NCBI RefSeq assembly: GCF_963678975.1
Contig: NC_089284.1
Span: 929,001-993,000 of the forward strand
DNA: 64,000 nt
Direction: 5' to 3'
Source of the DNA: Dysidea avara
Lineage: Eukaryota; Porifera; Demospongiae; Dictyoceratida; Dysideidae
Shown here: piece by piece, positions 26,301 to 37,819 of the stretch
Position numbering within the stretch: position 1 is the stretch's first letter
How the letters are laid out: every line of letters begins with the position of its first letter
Program-made: the position numbers and the translations under genes
The notes under the pieces: model-generated
What the model was told of the DNA's origin: nothing
What the model saw: the letters and a program-made list of their open reading frames with translations, nothing else
Databases searched by the model: none

Positions 26301-29300
26301 TTCTCCAATTACTGTCTTAAAACTGTATGTTTATCATTCATCCAGCTATACTGAATAAAGTTATGCAACTGAATATAACTTGTGTACTAGAATTCCTCTT
26401 AGTGAAATAAACACTGTTGTACACTAAAACTTCTTGCCCCCATTGGCCCCCCCTAACCTCCTAGATCCGCCTATGCATGTTACATATGAAACATGCATGT
26501 TTCATAATCCATGCATGTTACATATGAAACATGCATGGACATGTAACACGAATACTAACATGCATCTTTGTGTCAAACATGTACTGATACCAAAAACTGG
26601 CATGCATATAACATGCATGGTGTATACTGTTGTTATGGTTGGTATGCTGTTGTTATGGTTGGTATGCTGTTGTTATGGTTGCTGCCATGCATGTTATGAA
26701 ACATGTTTCATATGTTTCATATGTAACATGCATGGATTATAAAACATGCATGGTATGTCAGCACTGATAACATACATGTTGAGGAGCTTTCATGGTGCAT
26801 GTGCAATATTTCAAGCTGGGATGTAATTACCATTAAGTAATAGCAAGAGTTAATAAATAAGAGAGGAAAGTATCTAACACTGTATAGTCCTGTAATAGAT
26901 GATTGCGCAGAAGTTAAATGGCTTCTTTTCCGTGTAACATTTAGGCTTCTAATATTTGTTCGTTTTGTTACCGCAATTAGTTTAGTGATGAATCCTCGAG
27001 AATATTAGAAGACTGAACCAAAGACTGAGCTGGTACATACAGGGAACAGTGCTCCTTCAACTGAAGAATGCTCAGAGGTAGGGTAACATGGCGACGCAGT
27101 GAAAATTTGAAGCGATACTCCACCTAGCTTCAGTTCAGTGTTATTGGTTTCTCAGACGCGCTCCCCCAGAATTATGTTCAAGGTTAACAGCCACGTTTCT
27201 TTACACAACAGAGCAATGCTCTTCATGGTGAATTTGAACATTGAACGCACGCCTTTGTGTCTGGGATAGTCTTTGTGGTTAAATGCGAAATTATATTAGC
27301 CAGTCTGTACGTTATGCGGAAAGGAAGCCGTTTAACTTCTGCACAATCATCTATTACAGGACTATACGGCGTTAGACACTCTCCTCTCTTTTATTTACTC
27401 TTGGTAATAGTTAGAGACTCTGCACGAGGATCTTTGCAGATTTTAAACCAAAACCAGGTATGGTTTTACATACGGACCATACCCACAATACAGATAATGC
27501 AAAATAACCATTGGTCAAGGAAGCTTACCCATCTAGGTATTAGATAAAGTCCATCTACAGAGTTTAGTTGAAGAATGTTTCTTGTACTATAAAGTAGATA
27601 TGCACTGACCATGGCATGTGCATGTACAATTGTACATACTGTACAGTGGTGGCAGATGATGCTGAAAGGGGTTCTTAAAATAGATGGGCGCTAAACAGAA
27701 ATGTCTGTGACTTCTCCATTCATCCTGACAAACATAGCTACAATGTTAAGCTGTACTTCCCATAATCAAATTGGCATGCTTATAAAGTGAATGGAGTGGT
27801 TAAACTTTTGTTGGCTTGGGTGATTTTGCTCACTGCTTTAGGAGAGCGTAGCAAATCAATGATTGAAAGTGAGATTTGCTATGCCTGGGGTCTTTCTGCT
27901 AGCACGTTTTCTTTAACCATTTAAAAACCCTGGTGTTTTAGTGAATTTTACAGTCAAAAATCAAAGCATTTTATGCATATCATTTTCTAACTGGTGTTGT
28001 AGAATTATTACAAAACTAATAAAATAGTACCAATAGTCAATAATATTAATATATCAATAATATTAAGTAGAGCTGCACGGTATTGAAATTTTTCATGGGC
28101 GATATATCATCAAACATATATCACGATATTATATGAAAAGTATTTGTCTAATTTTGAACCAACAACAGAGCTTATGATAAGAATTCTCTGTTGTCCTGCC
28201 ACAATATCCTGATAAACCAAAATTGGCCAGACAATTGCCAAAATTGACTGGACATGAGATGAATGCCCAATACTGTATGTTCACTGTGGCATAGCAAATG
28301 AACATTATAGTGGTAAGACATCACATGCCTTACTGCAGCTGTTATGTGTTAAAGTACACCAGAGGGTTGGCAATGGTACATTTATGGTCACTCCCTTGGG
28401 TTGTAAGAATGTTTACTATCTCCTGACAACCAAGTGACTGTTATTGTTGATAGCATGCCAGCTCAGCCTTTAGGCTCCTTCTTTATGCTTTGATGGGACA
28501 CTGTGTCCGGACAAATTGCATTATGGTCAGACATCTATGCAATTTGACCGGATTTTGACCGGATTTTGTCCGGATTTTGTCCGGACGTTATCATAAGCTC
28601 TGCAACAATGAGTTACAGTAATATACCTGTGACATGACATGATAAAAACAGCTACAATGCTAGGGTACAAAGTAAAAGCAGTATAAGGTATAACAAGACA
28701 TGACTAGTAAATAACAACTAACAAGTTCAGTTACAATGTAGTTCATTTTAGGTTTTGTGCCAAAAACACCAAACTATCTACTCTTTGAGGTCTAAGACAG
28801 GTTCTACTGTCACAGACAATATTTCCTCCACAACTAAAGACACGTTCTGAGTGCATGCTAGCTAGTAGCACACAGACACAAAAACTTTTTTGCCACCTTA
28901 GAAAGCACTGGATACCGAACACACTCAGACTTCCACCATCGAAGAGGTTCATCTTCCATACTGAGCTGGGGATGGGTAAGATACTGAGCAATTTCCTGTT
29001 TAACTCTTTGTTGAGGGGTTACCTGTACCTCAGCATTGCCAAAACAGTTACTTAGTATTTTACTTAATCCTTTCACTTTCTTACTAGGAGGAGGTGCTAG
29101 TGCAGTGGCAGAACTGAGAGATGAGCTAGGGCCAGTATCACATGATCTACTTGCAGTTGACTGGGGTGAGACACTAGCTTGAGCAGAGGTGAGTGTTTAG
29201 GTGTTAATCTCCGTCATCATCTGTTTTTCTAGCTCCTTTAGTATACCATCCTTGTCAGTGATGTGTGCAAGTTTAAAACGAGGGTCCAACAAGTTCAAGC

Positions 29301-32300
29301 AGCTGTCTCATATCTGGATCCATGCACCTTATCTTCAAATCCTCCATAATAAGTTCTTCGATTTCATCAGTCATTTCTGTGTCATTTACCTCATGTTCCA
29401 TTGTACTATAGATGTGGCTCAACAATGGCATTACCGCAGAAATAGTGACACACTGCTCACTAGACAAAGCATCTGTCATCGCTTTCAATGGCTTTAACGC
29501 AACAGCAATTGATTCCAGCATGTCACAATCTTGCCATGATGGTATTAGATGGGACGAGTTGCGGTCATCACACAGCACCATCCTGATAGCTTCTAATTGC
29601 TCCAACACACGCTCTACCATGTCATAACAAGATCCCCAGCATGTCACAACATAAACTTTTAACTTATGAATGGGCAAATTCTTCTGCTCTTGAGCTTCAA
29701 TCAAATCTCTTTGTTTCTTCCAGCTCCTTGAGAAGCTGACCACTAATGCTCGACAAACCCTTAAAGCACACTGTATCCTGGTCCTTTGCCCACTGCTAAA
29801 TTCAAATTATGCCCAAAACAGCTAAGCCTTACCCATCCTAAAAGCTCACAAGCTAGTTTTACATTAGATCCACTGTCAGTGGTAATCCCAACTAATTTAT
29901 CTGGCTCTAGATTCCATTCGTGCAGAGTTTCCAACAGGACATCCTTAATGTTAACTGCCGTATGGCCTTGGGGTAGATAGTGGGTCTGTAAGCAGTAGGA
30001 CTTGAGTTCCCATTGTTGGCTGATGGCATGACACGTTAAGGTGATGTAAGGATCTCCAGCTGCCGATGTCCACATGTCAGTGGTGGCAGCAAAATGATAA
30101 ATATTACCATCAGTAATTTGGCTCTCAATACTGCTTCGAGTCTCTGCTACTAATTCAGGAATGGCAATATTTGTAAAATGGTTTCGGCATGGAAGTTCGT
30201 ACCTGGGATTGAAAGTACGGAGCATTTCACGAAATCCCACCTTATCCACAGTAGAAATAGGTAGCATATCTCGAGCCAAACAAAATGTCAGACTTCGTGA
30301 GCCTTCTATATTCTTGTGACTTTGCTGATAACATTTTCGTCTTGTCCCATGTTGTTTCAAGCGATGGCTGCCTACCACTGTCGTTGTCTGTCTTCTTCCC
30401 CTTAGTGCCAGTAGCGGCTTGCACGATACTGTGCTCGTCTGGATGCTTATAGCGTAAGTGGCGGTACAAATTACTTGTATTACTATCCTTTGCTAGTACT
30501 TGTGCTCCACAAAGGCGGCACTTCGGATTGCCACAAGGTTGTCCATTTCCATCAGGTAAGAAACCAAAGTATTTCCATATGAACGTCTTTGTATTTCGCT
30601 TACTGACTAACCCTTCTACTGTTCAGGGTGGGTCAGTAGAAGGGTTAGTAGAAGATGACTCGGACTCGAGCTCGGACTGCAGGAGTGAAGATTCATCCGC
30701 CATGTTTCCTTTGTTTTCAGAACACGTGATCATGCTTAGTTTTTAATTACGTACAATAATTATCGCCGTGCTTACAACTTGATATCGTGCAAGGGTGATA
30801 TCGCCTCTACCGATAAGTATCGCCATACCGTGCAGCTCTAATATTAAGTACATACCATATAATCATACAGTACAATAGTAACTGTATAGTAGGGACCACA
30901 AAGGAGTAGGCGTGGCCCATGGAGTAATATCACCCAAAAAACAGCCTCAATTTTCCCTGACGACAATGAGGCAGTATTGGTTAGGTAAAACTAAGCCCAA
31001 AAAAGCTTTTAGATCAACCCAAAACAATTTCAACAAGTTTCTACGGAATTTTAAAAATAATTTATTTAATGGAATTTTCTACTGACTGAGTAAGTAACTG
31101 ACTGACTGATGCCTTCAGACAAGCGTAACTCGATAACGGCTAAGGCTACAGGCTTGATTTTTTCGTTGTTCGATTTCGCTTCGACCCGACTGGTGTCTTT
31201 TGGCATACCGCAGTATGTACAATGCATCCTTCATAGACTTACCAGTGTCTTCCTTTGTGTCCCATTCATCTTTGCTGACAGCGAAAAGTGTCGATTTGAT
31301 GGTAGCACGTGATGACCTCCCTTCGTAACGGAAATCGTCCGTATTTTTTTTTAGTGGCTATTTTGATTGCAGAGGTGCTTTTCAAACAGTTCTTGATTCG
31401 TACTGCTGTGTAATGGGGTTGAACATAGCAGGCAATGAAACGTAATCAGTGGATACTTCACTTTTCATGATAGGACGATAATTAATACTGGGGCGTGCGG
31501 CACCATTTCTTTCTTTTGGTATGCGTGGATTGCACAGGCGTCATTGTTGATCCGAAATTCTATGTAACGGGTTGAACATAGCTGACAACAAAGCATAATG
31601 GATACTTCACTTTTCAGACCATAATAAATATAGCTGGGGCGCCTACTTTTTATCGATGTGCTATGGTCCCTACTCTAATTGAAAATTCCAAATTTTTCTG
31701 TGTACTAGTGAAACATAAATAGACTAAACAACTTTCCATCCAACTTATATATGATATGACTATATCACCCAATCAAATAACACCACTCACTTTTCCCCTT
31801 CTAACAAAGGATAATAGTCAAGTGTAGTCATCCCCTTGAGTCTCTATAGATAACATATAATGTGAATATAATACTGTGGTAAGTTTCCACAGAACATGTT
31901 AACTATACTTACAGTAATGGTGGTCCTATATACTTATATTCTAAATTCCAAATTAACTTTTTTACTTTTTAATTATAAGGTGGTGTTTAGGTGACTGTTC
32001 TATTAGGATCTGACAGACAAAAAAAAACAAAAAAAGCATTGGTGATCTCCAACCACTACCAGCTGAGTTGTTTCGAATCCTACAATAACTGATGAATCCT
32101 ACTAAACAAGACAACGGAAGTTGCCTACACCTATAGCAATACAAGTGTCAAGAAAGCTGTACTACAAATGGGCATGTTGCTACAACTGCTGGGATTCACT
32201 TATTAATGCTGAATAATAATATTGTGTTTTCACTTAATGTTGTAGTGTGATACTATCCATGCTGTTCATGCAATCATTTTTACATATGTACTAATACACT

Positions 32301-35300
32301 GCTTGGTGCTCTTGGTTACTTTACTCTTGACACTAGCTAGACACTTAAGAACAAAGCGTTTTATGAAACACACCAAGGGGGCATGAAGTGTTGGATTTTT
32401 ACATACCTTTCTTAGCTGACTGAAGGAGAGGACATGTGTACTATCATCATAGAGGAACACTCTGTCCCTCTCCAATCCATACACCGACCCATCTCTGGTC
32501 AAAATGCTATATAAAATGGAGCATACAATATACACACAAGACAAGAAACTCCACTAAAAGAAGAAGTTTACTCGTAGCTTGCTGTATGTAGGTACTGTAC
32601 ACATTAATTACTTTCATTTAGCCATTTAGTAATTGCTCCAACCTGATTTAAATATTCTGATTGTGGGCGTATGCCAGGTTTAATTAAGTGAGCAACAACC
32701 AACATGGAAATGGCCATTTATATGTGTCATCACCTTGGCAATCTACACACTGGAGGTTGTGTCCTAATAATGCCTGCTTTCTTCAGTTCCCCCTCCAGAT
32801 CACCACCAGCCAAACACCAGAGATAGTAGACCTCTGATATAAGTAATTCTGTAAGGTGATCCACCTCTTCTGGTGCCTCATCTATATACCCAACAAGGTA
32901 AATTATTATAGCACTCGTATATAGCTGTACATATGAACATGTATAAAACCATGCATATATGCACACACAGACAAATCACAACCACACACTGTAGAAGACC
33001 AAAGCCCAGAATAGAAACTTATACTTTATGTGAGCTCTCACTTATGTACACAAAGTATGGTAGTTGCCTTGAGATACCATTTACCTCATAGCAAATGACT
33101 TAATTTTCTCTGCTAATGTTACAAAGCGAGTTTAGAAAAATAAAACTTTGGTAACAAAAAACAATGGCAAATTGTCCTTTAACATTTCTCTGCCAAACAA
33201 CATTTCCAGCTATCATTATCTATACGCAATGTATAGTGACACATGATAAAGAATGGTGAATTTGCTGGGTTTTTTTTTGCCAATCACGTTTCACCAAAGT
33301 TTTATACTGTTTCCTACTATAATGGTATAACGTGCGTACAACAAAGTTACCTCAGTATCAACAAGAAGTGATTTGTGTCACAATTCACACATCAAAAGCC
33401 AAAGTATATACCCTTCAGCCATAACTCACAGAGGATTGCCTTTAATACATTTCGCAGTGTACGATAGATATAGCTAGATCTGTCAAGAGTTATCCAATTC
33501 TATTCATGTGGAAAAGTGTGCCCACAAGCTCATGGATCAGGTGTAGGTAAAGAACACACATGGAAACAAAACCTTGACCTGGTTAACGGAACACCTGTAT
33601 ACAACCATGAGACTTACCAACACAGAGAGAGATAGCCATAAACAGATTCTTTGCATAGGTTGATAAAGAATTATGTGTGCAAGCTTAAGGATGTCACAAC
33701 AGAGTTTACATGTGGTAATTTTCTATCCTGGGCCTCCAGCCCTCAAATATACAAAAAAACACACACACAAACATACTTGTAGTTAAGAACCGATATTCTG
33801 GTAATACAAGATGTTTAACCCTATTCTTTGGTGTTCTAAAGCAGTTATCAATCACCATAATCTCTTCCTATAACACATCAAGAACATACGTATTATCATC
33901 CCTATCGTTATACATTTATCATTGTACATACAGTACAACACAAAACAGATTTTGACCAAACTTCAAATACACACACTACTGTTTGTAAATTGGGGAAAAT
34001 TCGCAATAAATTTTTAGTCTTTTGTCATTGGACAGTCTACTAAGTGAAGCACCATGGAAATGACACTAGTCCATGGGTAATTTCATTGTCCTTCAGTACA
34101 ATGATCATCCAATCTTGAGAACCTTTGTATTACCAGCTTGGGCCAGCTACACTAGCTAGTAACCGGCTATCAATTTCAAACTTTGGATCCAGCAGAGCAG
34201 AGCTCTAGTGTTCTATTAGGTGCAGACATAGCTAGCTATATCACTTTGAACATACATATTATTTGTTTCCTTGAGTCCGCTACACAGAATTTTAAATTAC
34301 ACACAATAAATTGAAAAATATGTGACGTTGAAAAAATTCAACAAAACATATTAGGTCATTTAGTTAACTGATGAAATGTTATCACTGCGATGTACCTTTT
34401 TATACACATGAATTGAAACACCACTGAGATAAGCATGAGAAAGAAGCTCTTTAGGACTCAGCCTGCACAAGAAATATGAAATACATGTATAGTTGTGAGT
34501 TACTGATATGCATGTTACATGTCATACACATAATGTGTGCGTACGTAGTGTTAGATTGTGTGCGCACATGTACAATACAATACCTATTCACTGGAGATGG
34601 GTCCAGACAAGCATAGAGAAAGCTGGGCAAGTTATCCTCCATTTTCTATCACATAGTATTAGGATAAAAATAGACGTATTTAACTAAATATGTTGCACAC
34701 CTTATCTTTAGCTCCATGTGCTTCTAATAGTGAGTCCAAGGGATGCATTGCATTTCCTATACACACTCTAGCATATACACTACATGGAGGTGGGTGACAT
34801 ACTGTTATGGTTGCTTATTAACAGAAGGATTCTTCCCAGCATGGTTGGTATAGCATTCCTCAGGAACAAGTCAGCATATATGTGTTTTCCCTTCACAACC
34901 AAGTACACAGTAAAGGCTAAAACGGTGCCACTAGGCACATACACACATGTACAGAAGCAACAAGTATTACTTACCAAGAAGAGCTCTAGTAGAATAATTC
35001 CCAATGACCATACATCAACCTAAAGTCAGAAATTAAATTTCATGATGCTAAAACTTCAATGTACTGTAAAACAGTTTTCAAAGTCTTTGCATGGATTTCA
35101 TGTAATTCAAAAGTAAATTCATTAAAAAATAATAACAACAAATATTGGCTAAATTAATATTTGGTGATTTAATTGCAGATGGCGAGATTGCTCTCACTGA
35201 TAAATTGGTGTTGTACTGTTGCATGTATTGTAATCTGACAGAGGGACAAAGCATGCATGCTGTACAATTCTGTCTGCCTTGTGGATTAATTTTAGGTCAT

Positions 35301-37040
35301 TGCATCCATCAGTAGGCTGGCTACCTGCCTGGTTGCTTTCATGGGTTGAGTAATCCGTGTCTAATCCACTTTATCTGACCAAGATTGGATCATGTGTATA
35401 ATGGTAGTTCATGTGGAATGATTCCTGCTGCAGCCCAGTGAGCCACACCCACTTATCTGGATCATTTGTTTCTGTCTGCAGGCATACGTGGAGCCTCACC
35501 CATTTATCAAATGGCAGGTGTGCACGCTTACGTGGAGCCTGTAGGTTCTAGTTTAGTTTTAGAGCAGGCAGCTTCCACGTCCACTTGTAGGCATTTAACT
35601 GAGCTAATTTACCAGTAAAGTTTGTAAGCATCCATGAAGCTACACTTGGCTTGTAAAAACCAACCTCAATAATTGCTTAGAGAATTTTAAATTTGAAGGT
35701 TTGGCGATGAATCCCCAATTCACCAAATTTAGTTATCACCAAAATTTTGTACAGTATCCAGTAGTGTGTTGCACAAGGAGCCATTATATACAACCCACTA
35801 CAGGAGAAATAGGACACAGACCATTCCTGTTTATTCTTACTATAGCAAAAACATGAAGTCATTGACATATTATCCTACCTGAGAAATGACACCTTGGAAA
35901 CAAAAAGGAATGAGACACAAAAGTACAGAGGTAAGTCCAAGTTGTACTATATATATATATATACACACTACACTAAAAAGATACATGTAAAATAACATCT
36001 AACAGTAAAAAGGTTAAACCCTTAGTATTTTAAAGGCATCATCACTCCAGATACATATAATTTTACAGCAACTTATCAAAAGCATATTTCAGATTGTATA
36101 CTCTATAGGCAATAAGAATTCACTCAAACCAATACCACCAATACAATGTGAAGACTAATTTCTGATCAATCTTTCTATGTGAGAAAGAGCAAACCTATCA
36201 GATCCAGCCCTACTATACAGTACTACCATACAACACAACAATGCGTTTACTTTGCAACTGTTCATAACTGGTCTCACTGACTCATGGATAGAAGACACTT
36301 CAGGTTTGGGTGATGTTGGTCCTGTTGCAATCACTTCTGGTGCAAGGTAACGTGGAAACCTACCACACAGCATAATACGTATCCAACTTAACTCATTACT
36401 ATATACACACTAACCCAATAGGGAAGCACACATTTTTTCCACCCTCTGTCATGTGATAAAATCCATATTGGTATAGCTTCACTGATCCCTGTATGTACAG
36501 CACAAAATATATATACGTACTCATCATACGTTGACTTTAGCGTTACCTCAGGAGTGAGAAGGATGTTGTTTGGTGACATATTTCGATGGACGATGCCATT
36601 TCTGTTCAAATAGGCCAGAGCATCTACTATTTCGAAACATATCCGCTGCCTATCTAAAACACTAGGTAATGATTTATGAGAAAACCGAGATAAAATACAG
36701 GTCTGATATTTTACCTCACAGTTGTTCCATCCCTAAAGTAATCCTCTAAGTTTGCCTTGTAATATTCTGCTACAATCACCATTCGCTCTATACAATACCA
36801 CATTTAAAGGACAGACTTTATATTTCGTGTGAATTGCTTACCATTCTTTAGCCTTCCTATGTCTATGTGCGCACACAAGTTTTTATGGCTTAATTCCCTC
36901 AGCAACGGAAATCTTCCCAATATCCGTACAGCACTTGGCGTTACGGGCAGCCCATCTGCACCAACTTGATCATTAGAATGAGTGTAGGCGAAGAACGTAG
37001 TCACCCCGAAGCGAGCATATCCCAAACGATTCTTGTGCAT
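14879..37040 (-). CDS. TBCK: TBC domain-containing protein kinase-like (TBCK), 28 exons
   Basis: I joined 28 exons with GT-AG ends and consistent phase, giving 891 aa against about 893 in human. Exons 5'-3': 36842-37040, 36715-36787, 36547-36661, 36415-36488, 36251-36359, 34975-35019, 34803-34890, 34701-34756, 34584-34645, 34396-34462, 33777-33867, 32734-32881, 32407-32494, 31791-31843, 22798-22867, 22712-22747, 22564-22662, 17614-17676, 17430-17562, 17154-17204, 16827-16910, 16685-16770, 16592-16628, 16115-16276, 15632-15753, 15265-15461, 15029-15191, 14879-14983. The order is pseudokinase, linker ([12 protein letters not shown]), TBC Rab-GAP, rhodanese-like domain, as in animal TBCK, which is linked to mTOR signalling and endolysosomal trafficking (established for the family). 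The weakest junction is donor GA|GTATCC of exon 26. Introns 14 and 17 carry most of the transposons. Confidence 0.96.
16115..17676 (-). CDS. TBCK: TBCK TBC (Rab-GAP) core (exons 18-24)
   Basis: The region includes the arginine-finger segment [11 protein letters not shown] (R519) and the glutamine-finger YWQG (Q556), followed by [16 protein letters not shown] and [14 protein letters not shown]. Both catalytic fingers are present, so GAP activity is plausible. The Rab substrate cannot be read from sequence. Confidence 0.93.
17261..17347. repeat. (GT)n microsatellite in a TBCK intron
   Basis: About 87 bp of GT with one GC interruption, just upstream (minus-strand sense) of TBCK exon 20. Confidence 0.98.
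19147..19930. repeat. TAGGGACCA repeat, copy 1
   Basis: Begins GAGTAGGGACCACAAAGGAG and is alignable by eye over most of its length with 30890-31712, including the block CTTCAGACAAGCGTAACT and the tract CAAACAGTTCTTGATTCGTA. The ORFs in it (starting MPSDKRN) are shared as sequence, not as maintained genes. A non-autonomous transposon is likely; superfamily not identified. Confidence 0.65.
19952..20207. mobile_element. Hairpin MITE with ~95-bp arms
   Basis: The arm at 19968-20061 (GGGACCAATAAAAAGTACTG...) is the near-perfect complement of 20082-20186 (...CAGTACTTTTTATTG). The outer part GTACAC/GTGTAC and AACTAGAG/CTCTAGTT also pair. It abuts copy 1 of the TAGGGACCA repeat and shares its right-end sequence. 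Confidence 0.75.
21372..21438. repeat. Small palindrome
   Basis: GTGGACATTTAATCCCTA and TAGGGATTAAATGTCCAC are exact complements about 30 bp apart; a third half-copy lies near 21485. Confidence 0.7.
23611..24036. mobile_element. Non-autonomous DNA transposon, 6-bp duplication, copy 1
   Basis: Inverted ends CAGAGCTTATGATAA are flanked by TTATGG on both sides (23605-23610 and 24037-24042). The interior matches 28166-28602 closely. No ORF. A 6-bp duplication is atypical of hAT (8) or mariner (2). Confidence 0.8.
24359..24886. mobile_element. MULE-like palindromic MITE with 9-bp duplication
   Basis: Long inverted ends (about 120 bp, imperfect) begin TAGTCTTGTGCCCAACTGG on the left and TAGTCTCGTGCCCAGCTGG in complement on the right. 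CCATGCAAC flanks both sides (24350-24358 and 24887-24895). The 9-bp duplication and long TIRs fit Mutator-like elements. Inserted at the edge of the ATGCATG-rich region. Confidence 0.82.
24896..26760. repeat. ATGCATG-rich foldback region
   Basis: Dozens of CATGCATG-centred palindromic words (CATGCATGTTTCAT, CATGCATGGATTATG) are arranged head to head. A larger inverted pair is also visible: 25186-25340 (with CAACAGCATACCAACCATAA) is the complement of about 26530-26695. The element at 25823-26475 splits it. ORFs rich in His/Met/Cys across it are artefacts. Confidence 0.85.
25823..26475. mobile_element. hAT-like MITE, family 2 (8-bp duplication)
   Basis: Ends CATAGGTGGATCTGAGG (left) and CATAGGCGGATCTAGG (complement of right) are flanked by CATGTTAC on both sides (25815-25822, 26476-26483). 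The interior has C-runs and two CTCTAATAGAG copies near 26070. No transposase. Confidence 0.85.
26883..27366. mobile_element. Foldback/MITE with ~55-bp inverted ends
   Basis: TATAGTCCTGTAATAGATGA at the left is the complement of the right end at 27347-27366, and pairing continues through GATTGCGCAGAAGTTAAATGG. No target duplication was fixed. Confidence 0.65.
28166..28602. mobile_element. Non-autonomous DNA transposon, 6-bp duplication, copy 2
   Basis: Same CAGAGCTTATGATAA ends as the copy at 23611, flanked by CAACAA on both sides (28160-28165, 28603-28608). It is nested inside the hAT element, so it is younger than it. Near the right end the unit GGATTTTGWCC is repeated. Confidence 0.85.
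28743..30703 (-). pseudogene. hAT (ZBED-like) transposase pseudogene
   Basis: Starts at an ATG at 30703 (MADESSL). A BED zinc finger follows, with cysteines in [10 protein letters not shown] and histidines in HLRYKH. The catalytic-core region has [19 protein letters not shown] and [10 protein letters not shown], and the C-terminal dimerisation part has EDEPLRWWK and SERVFSCGG...LRPQRVD. It is broken by a TGA near codon 26, by frame changes between 30242 and 29743, and by another near 28860. An inactive relic is inferred. Confidence 0.9.
30890..31712. repeat. TAGGGACCA repeat, copy 2
   Basis: Starts TAGTAGGGACCACAAAGGAG and ends with TATGGTCCCTACT plus a tail (GAAAATTCCAAATTTTTCTG) shared with the hairpin at 19952-20207. 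It lacks the long hairpin arms of copy 1. Confidence 0.65.
34396..37040 (-). CDS. TBCK: TBCK pseudokinase module (exons 1-10)
   Basis: Residues 1-295 or so follow the kinase fold but lack catalytic residues. The HRD position reads HRN (116-118), the DFG position reads QYG (136-138), and no glycine loop or VAIK lysine is visible. The structural motifs YLAPEVIA and [12 protein letters not shown] remain. This matches the inactive kinase domain known for TBCK and argues for a conserved scaffold role. Confidence 0.93.
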
Positions 37041-37455
37041 ATTAATATGCTCAACACTGAAACCTCGGATGAATGTAGCTTCGATTGTGGGTTTATAGGC
37101 GGTGGTGTGATCTTGTACAAAAAAGGTATAAACAGGTAAGGACTACAATGACCTGAAATTTGTATTAGTCTCTGGAAAAAGAGAGAGAGAGATTACAGAC
37201 GTGTGAACTATTGAGTATTTCTAATAAACGCACTCCTATAATGTATTTTGACAAGTAGTCAGAGGAGGGCGGAAGCGATTCAGGCGCTACTTGAAAATAT
37301 TACCTTAATTGCATAGTTTATTATCACGTGAACCTCAATATAGTCTCAACACAAATCTAGCGAATGGTAATAATCGCGGTTGTACTTCGTGTAGGGTGTC
37401 TATTATCTATGGTGTAAGGATTAAAATGGTGCGGTTTGTTTTGTAAAAGCGCTTA
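37041..37455. promoter_or_regulatory. TBCK: Upstream region of TBCK with a P-like element end
   Basis: Holds the presumed TBCK promoter/5' UTR. At 37390-37411 (minus sense) lies CCATAGATAATAGACACCC, close to the ends of the P-type element at 41993. No gene is seen. Confidence 0.45.
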
Positions 37456-37463
37456 GTTTTCTA

Positions 37464-37801
37464 CATAGGCGGCGGAAAGGGGGGGGGGGGCTAGGGGGCT
37501 AAAGCCCCCCCTCGGGAGGAATGATATCTCACCGAAATGATCTTTCTTGGAGTGAGGCTGAAAACCGTGATAAAGATCGAGATACTCTAATAGAGCAGTC
37601 ACTGTAATAAAGTAGTCAGTGTGTAGCGAGCTACGTAAGTAGTTTATCAGCTAGAAATGGTAGCTGGTGAGGTGGAAAGCTCTTGTCAGGTAGTTGCGAC
37701 CTTTTTTTTTTTTTTTTTTTTTGGTCTCACCTTACCAAACTGTAGAAATAAGTCTGGGTCAGCCCAGCCCCCCCTCATATCAACTACTTCCTCCGCCACT
37801 G
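37464..37801 (+). mobile_element. hAT-like MITE, family 1, copy 1
   Basis: Ends CATAGGCGGCGGAAAG (left) and CAGTGGCGGAGGAAG (complement of right), flanked by GTTTTCTA on both sides (37456-37463 and 37802-37809). The interior has a G-run, a CTCTAATAGAG copy and a T18 tract. It matches 60496-60838 in inverse orientation. Confidence 0.92.
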
Positions 37802-37819
37802 GTTTTCTAGGCAAAGCTG

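Larger units (their letters stand above)
28068..30840 (-). mobile_element. hAT element with decayed ZBED-type transposase
   Basis: Ends TAGAGCTGCACGGTAT (inverted) are flanked by ATATTAAG on both sides (28060-28067, 30841-30848), the 8-bp duplication expected for hAT. Between them a transposase remnant reads on the minus strand, and a second transposon (28166-28602) is nested near its 3' end. Confidence 0.92.
22868..31790 (-). other. TBCK intron 14 (8.9 kb), a transposon trap
   Basis: Bounded by donor AA|GTGAGT after exon 14 and acceptor TTCAG before exon 15. It carries the 6-bp-duplication family (two copies), a MULE-like MITE, the ATGCATG foldback with a hAT MITE inside it, another foldback, a hAT element and the second TAGGGACCA repeat, each listed separately. 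Confidence 0.85.

Noticed and set aside
25119..26742. His/Met/Cys-rich ORFs on both strands
   Set aside because: They are translations of the ATGCATG palindromic array.
19381..31312. ORFs beginning MPSDKRN at 19381 and 31109 as a gene family
   Set aside because: They lie within a repeat whose homology extends well outside the frames, and the frames end at different places.
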